Below, piece after piece: positions 62,652-64,000 of a stretch of DNA of 64,000 nucleotides. Source of the stretch: JBEKTW01 sp049515655 (GTDB lineage: Bacteria > Bacteroidota > Ignavibacteria > UBA10030 > SZUA-254); the NCBI GenBank assembly GCA_049515655.1, contig JBEKTW010000021.1, positions 5,437 to 69,436 on the forward strand, written 5' to 3'. Under the pieces are notes generated by a model. The model worked only from the letters and a program-made list of their open reading frames with translations. It did no database searches and was not told the origin of the DNA. Numbering within the stretch: position 1 is the stretch's first letter; the number at the start of each line of letters is the position of its first letter. The translations under genes and the position numbers were made by a program.

Positions 62652-63476
62652 ATGCCTTTCGCAGAATTTGAAGAAAAGACATTTGAACAACAATTGACCC
62701 GCGAACTACTATCTCGCCGATCTCTCTTTTTTCCGCCAGGTCAGATGCTGGAAAATTCACTTGGTTTTGACGTTGCTTTGTTTACTCACCGTCGCCATTT
62801 CTGGAGAATGTTTCCTGATGCACCTTTCTTCATGCCCTGGAGACGAGGAATAGATCTAGACGTCGATTACCTTCCCTCTTACCGATTTAATCTTTTTATC
62901 CAGTACAAAAGACCAGAATTCTTGAATTCGCCACTTGCTTCTGAGTGGACTGATTGGCATAGGTTATATTATAGGTACGACCTAAACACTAATCAACAGG
63001 CAACTCTCTTGGATTTGGCAAACCGTGTTGGTCGACAAGCGCTTGTCGTGTATGCTTCTGCTGCTTTTCATACGTACCAAGAGCTCTGGAATCACGCGCG
63101 CAGAAGAGAATTATTTTTATTTTCAAATTATACTAATGCTCAAGACCTTAATGGTCATAGTCGTTACTCATATGCGGATCCCGGGCACGAAGGATTTGCT
63201 CATTCAGAATCAGCTCGAATTGAAGGCCATGATCTCTTTGAATTAATGAACTCTTTAATCGCAGGCAAATCGGAAAGAACAAATCAGCAGTTCCTAGTTG
63301 ATCTCGGCAAGGTGGCTGATGGAATTCTTTCTAAGAGCAGCCATTTCAGTGAACAGTATTTACAGATAAAGAAACTCGGCGAATTCCAAGAATTCAGGAA
63401 TGCTTTCGATGTCTTTAGAGTAATGAGCATTTTTACCCTCTTTACAAACTCCGTCTGGCTAATTGGAACCGAATAA
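62652..63476 (+). CDS. Unknown cassette protein, possible PD-(D/E)XK-like fold
   Basis: The 274-residue protein starts 20 nt after boundary repeat B and ends 3 nt before the inverted boundary repeat, a very tight fit. I recognise no named family. Around residues 34-83 there is E-x-x-LGFDVALF followed by RFNLFIQYKRPEF, reminiscent of an Asp-(x)n-QxK nuclease core, then YYRYDL, TLLDLAN and ALVVYASAAFHTYQEL. No membrane segment is seen. The gene looks AT-rich relative to the arg genes. A nuclease role is only a guess. Confidence 0.6.
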   Translation: MPFAEFEEKTFEQQLTRELLSRRSLFFPPGQMLENSLGFDVALFTHRRHFWRMFPDAPFFMPWRRGIDLDVDYLPSYRFNLFIQYKRPEFLNSPLASEWTDWHRLYYRYDLNTNQQATLLDLANRVGRQALVVYASAAFHTYQELWNHARRRELFLFSNYTNAQDLNGHSRYSYADPGHEGFAHSESARIEGHDLFELMNSLIAGKSERTNQQFLVDLGKVADGILSKSSHFSEQYLQIKKLGEFQEFRNAFDVFRVMSIFTLFTNSVWLIGTE

Positions 63477-63478
63477 TC

Positions 63479-63491
63479 CGTGCGCCCTAAC
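63479..63491 (-). repeat. Inverted cassette-boundary repeat C
   Basis: CGTGCGCCCTAAC is the exact reverse complement of GTTAGGGCGCACG at 62620-62632. It is followed by CTGCGGTTCAAACTGCCG, similar to the left half of integron attC sites (CCCTAAC...GTTCAA), but no matching right half ending in GTTRRRY is found within 150 nt. Confidence 0.65.
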
Positions 63492-63670
63492 CTGCGGTTC
63501 AAACTGCCGCGCAAACCGCCGACGCTGCGCAGTGCGTAGTGGGTTTTTGCCTTCATAGGAAACCAATAGGCTCAATCCATGACGCCTAAGGAGTATGAAA
63601 TGTTCAACCAACAGCGCACACGTCATGTGCAATTGCTCCCTCGATGACATACAAGAAAGGAGTTAACACC

Positions 63671-64000
63671 ATGCGTACTTCCTTTACAATATCACTGGCT
63701 TGCTTGCTCATATTCTTCTTCGCAACCCCACTCACCGCCCAATGGGTCCACACAAATGGGCCGCACAGTGGGGCTTGTGTCCTTGCTCTTGCTGTCAGCG
63801 GCACGAAGCTCTTTGCCGGGACTAGTGGCGGCGTCTTTCTTTCCACCAACAGCGGCTCAAGCTGGGTCAAAACGGGCTTAACAGATTTTTATGGTGGTCT
63901 TGCTGTCAGCGGCACGAAGCTCTTTGCCGGGACTAGTGGCGGCGTCTTTCTTTCCACCAACAGCGGCTCAAGCTGGGTCAAAACGGGCTTAACAGATCCT
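63671..64000 (+). CDS. Secreted propeller protein, 3' end cut by window edge
   Basis: An open frame runs from ATG 63671, behind AAAGGAG, to the right edge (110 codons). It has a signal peptide (FTISLACLLIFFFATPLTAQ) and then repeats of about 37 residues: LAVSGTKLFAGTSGGVFLSTNSG, then SSWVKTGLTD, the BNR/YCF48-like core. Two repeat units (63788-63898 and 63899-64000) are identical over their first 99 nt. A T9SS sorting domain is likely further downstream, judging from the similar protein at 50912. Confidence 0.85.
   Translation, partial: MRTSFTISLACLLIFFFATPLTAQWVHTNGPHSGACVLALAVSGTKLFAGTSGGVFLSTNSGSSWVKTGLTDFYGGLAVSGTKLFAGTSGGVFLSTNSGSSWVKTGLTDP

Noticed and set aside
63604..63870. Minus-strand frame over the start of the propeller gene
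   Set aside because: The plus-strand frame has a ribosome site, signal peptide and propeller repeats and explains the region.

Overview
The window looks like a chromosomal segment of a Gram-negative bacterium of the Bacteroidota/Chlorobi side of the FCB group, most like Ignavibacteria or relatives. This rests on three secreted proteins that end in a type IX secretion (T9SS) sorting domain (NYPNPFNP...GSNLPSGVYFYR...KKMLLLK style), a complete Bat operon, frequent TTG starts with weak Shine-Dalgarno sites, and many dispersed hairpin repeats. Most genes look moderately GC-rich. The genes around 31.2-36.3 kb and 61.8-63.5 kb look clearly more AT-rich by eye. I saw no rRNA, tRNA or CRISPR array.

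Layout. 0-7.6 kb: Bat operon (DUF58, a BatD-like anchor protein, BatA, BatB, a TPR protein, BatD, BatE), all on +. 7.65-8.96 kb: one IS3-family insertion sequence with terminal inverted repeats and a 3-bp target duplication, inserted in the loop of a perfect hairpin. 9.3-24.8 kb: a surface-polysaccharide cluster on + (rfbB, Wza-like export protein, Wzz-like protein, Wzx flippase, methyltransferase, three GT2 glycosyltransferases, Wzy-like polymerase, polyprenyl glycosylphosphotransferase, polyprenol-phosphate mannosyltransferase, and a GT2/sugar-transferase fusion whose transferase domain appears gutted). 24.8-29.4 kb: housekeeping genes (accA, a thioesterase, a Trm112-like protein, nadC) and a second flippase, with a truncated S23-type four-helix-bundle gene between complementary low-complexity arrays.

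29.5-36.3 kb is an accessory island. It holds a Cas4-like/DnaQ-like nuclease fusion (DUF2779), a minus-strand group of two divergent uracil-DNA-glycosylase-fold proteins flanking an AAA+ ATPase, a divergently transcribed WYL regulator, and a Tat-signal protein resembling the DnaB/RecA ATPase core without a P-loop lysine. The UDG-AAA-UDG plus WYL set is the best candidate here for an undescribed DNA-directed (perhaps anti-phage) system; this is inference. 36.4-39.7 kb: DUF1385 protein, prfA, tadA.

39.9-53.0 kb: large secreted T9SS proteins (nuclease-like with Fn3 domains, M1 aminopeptidase, YCF48-type propeller) around a propeller histidine kinase and its NarL-type response regulator. 53.0-61.2 kb: arginine biosynthesis, argD on - and argC-argJ-(GIY-YIG)-argB-argR-argG-argH on +, with a candidate ArgR operator in the argD/argC gap and a GIY-YIG gene bounded by a 16-bp inverted repeat inside the operon. 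61.2-63.5 kb: dispersed repeats followed by two AT-rich genes bounded by GTTAGGGCGCAC and its complement, arranged like integron gene cassettes although no integrase or canonical attC is visible. The window ends inside a secreted propeller gene containing a nearly perfect 111-nt tandem duplication.
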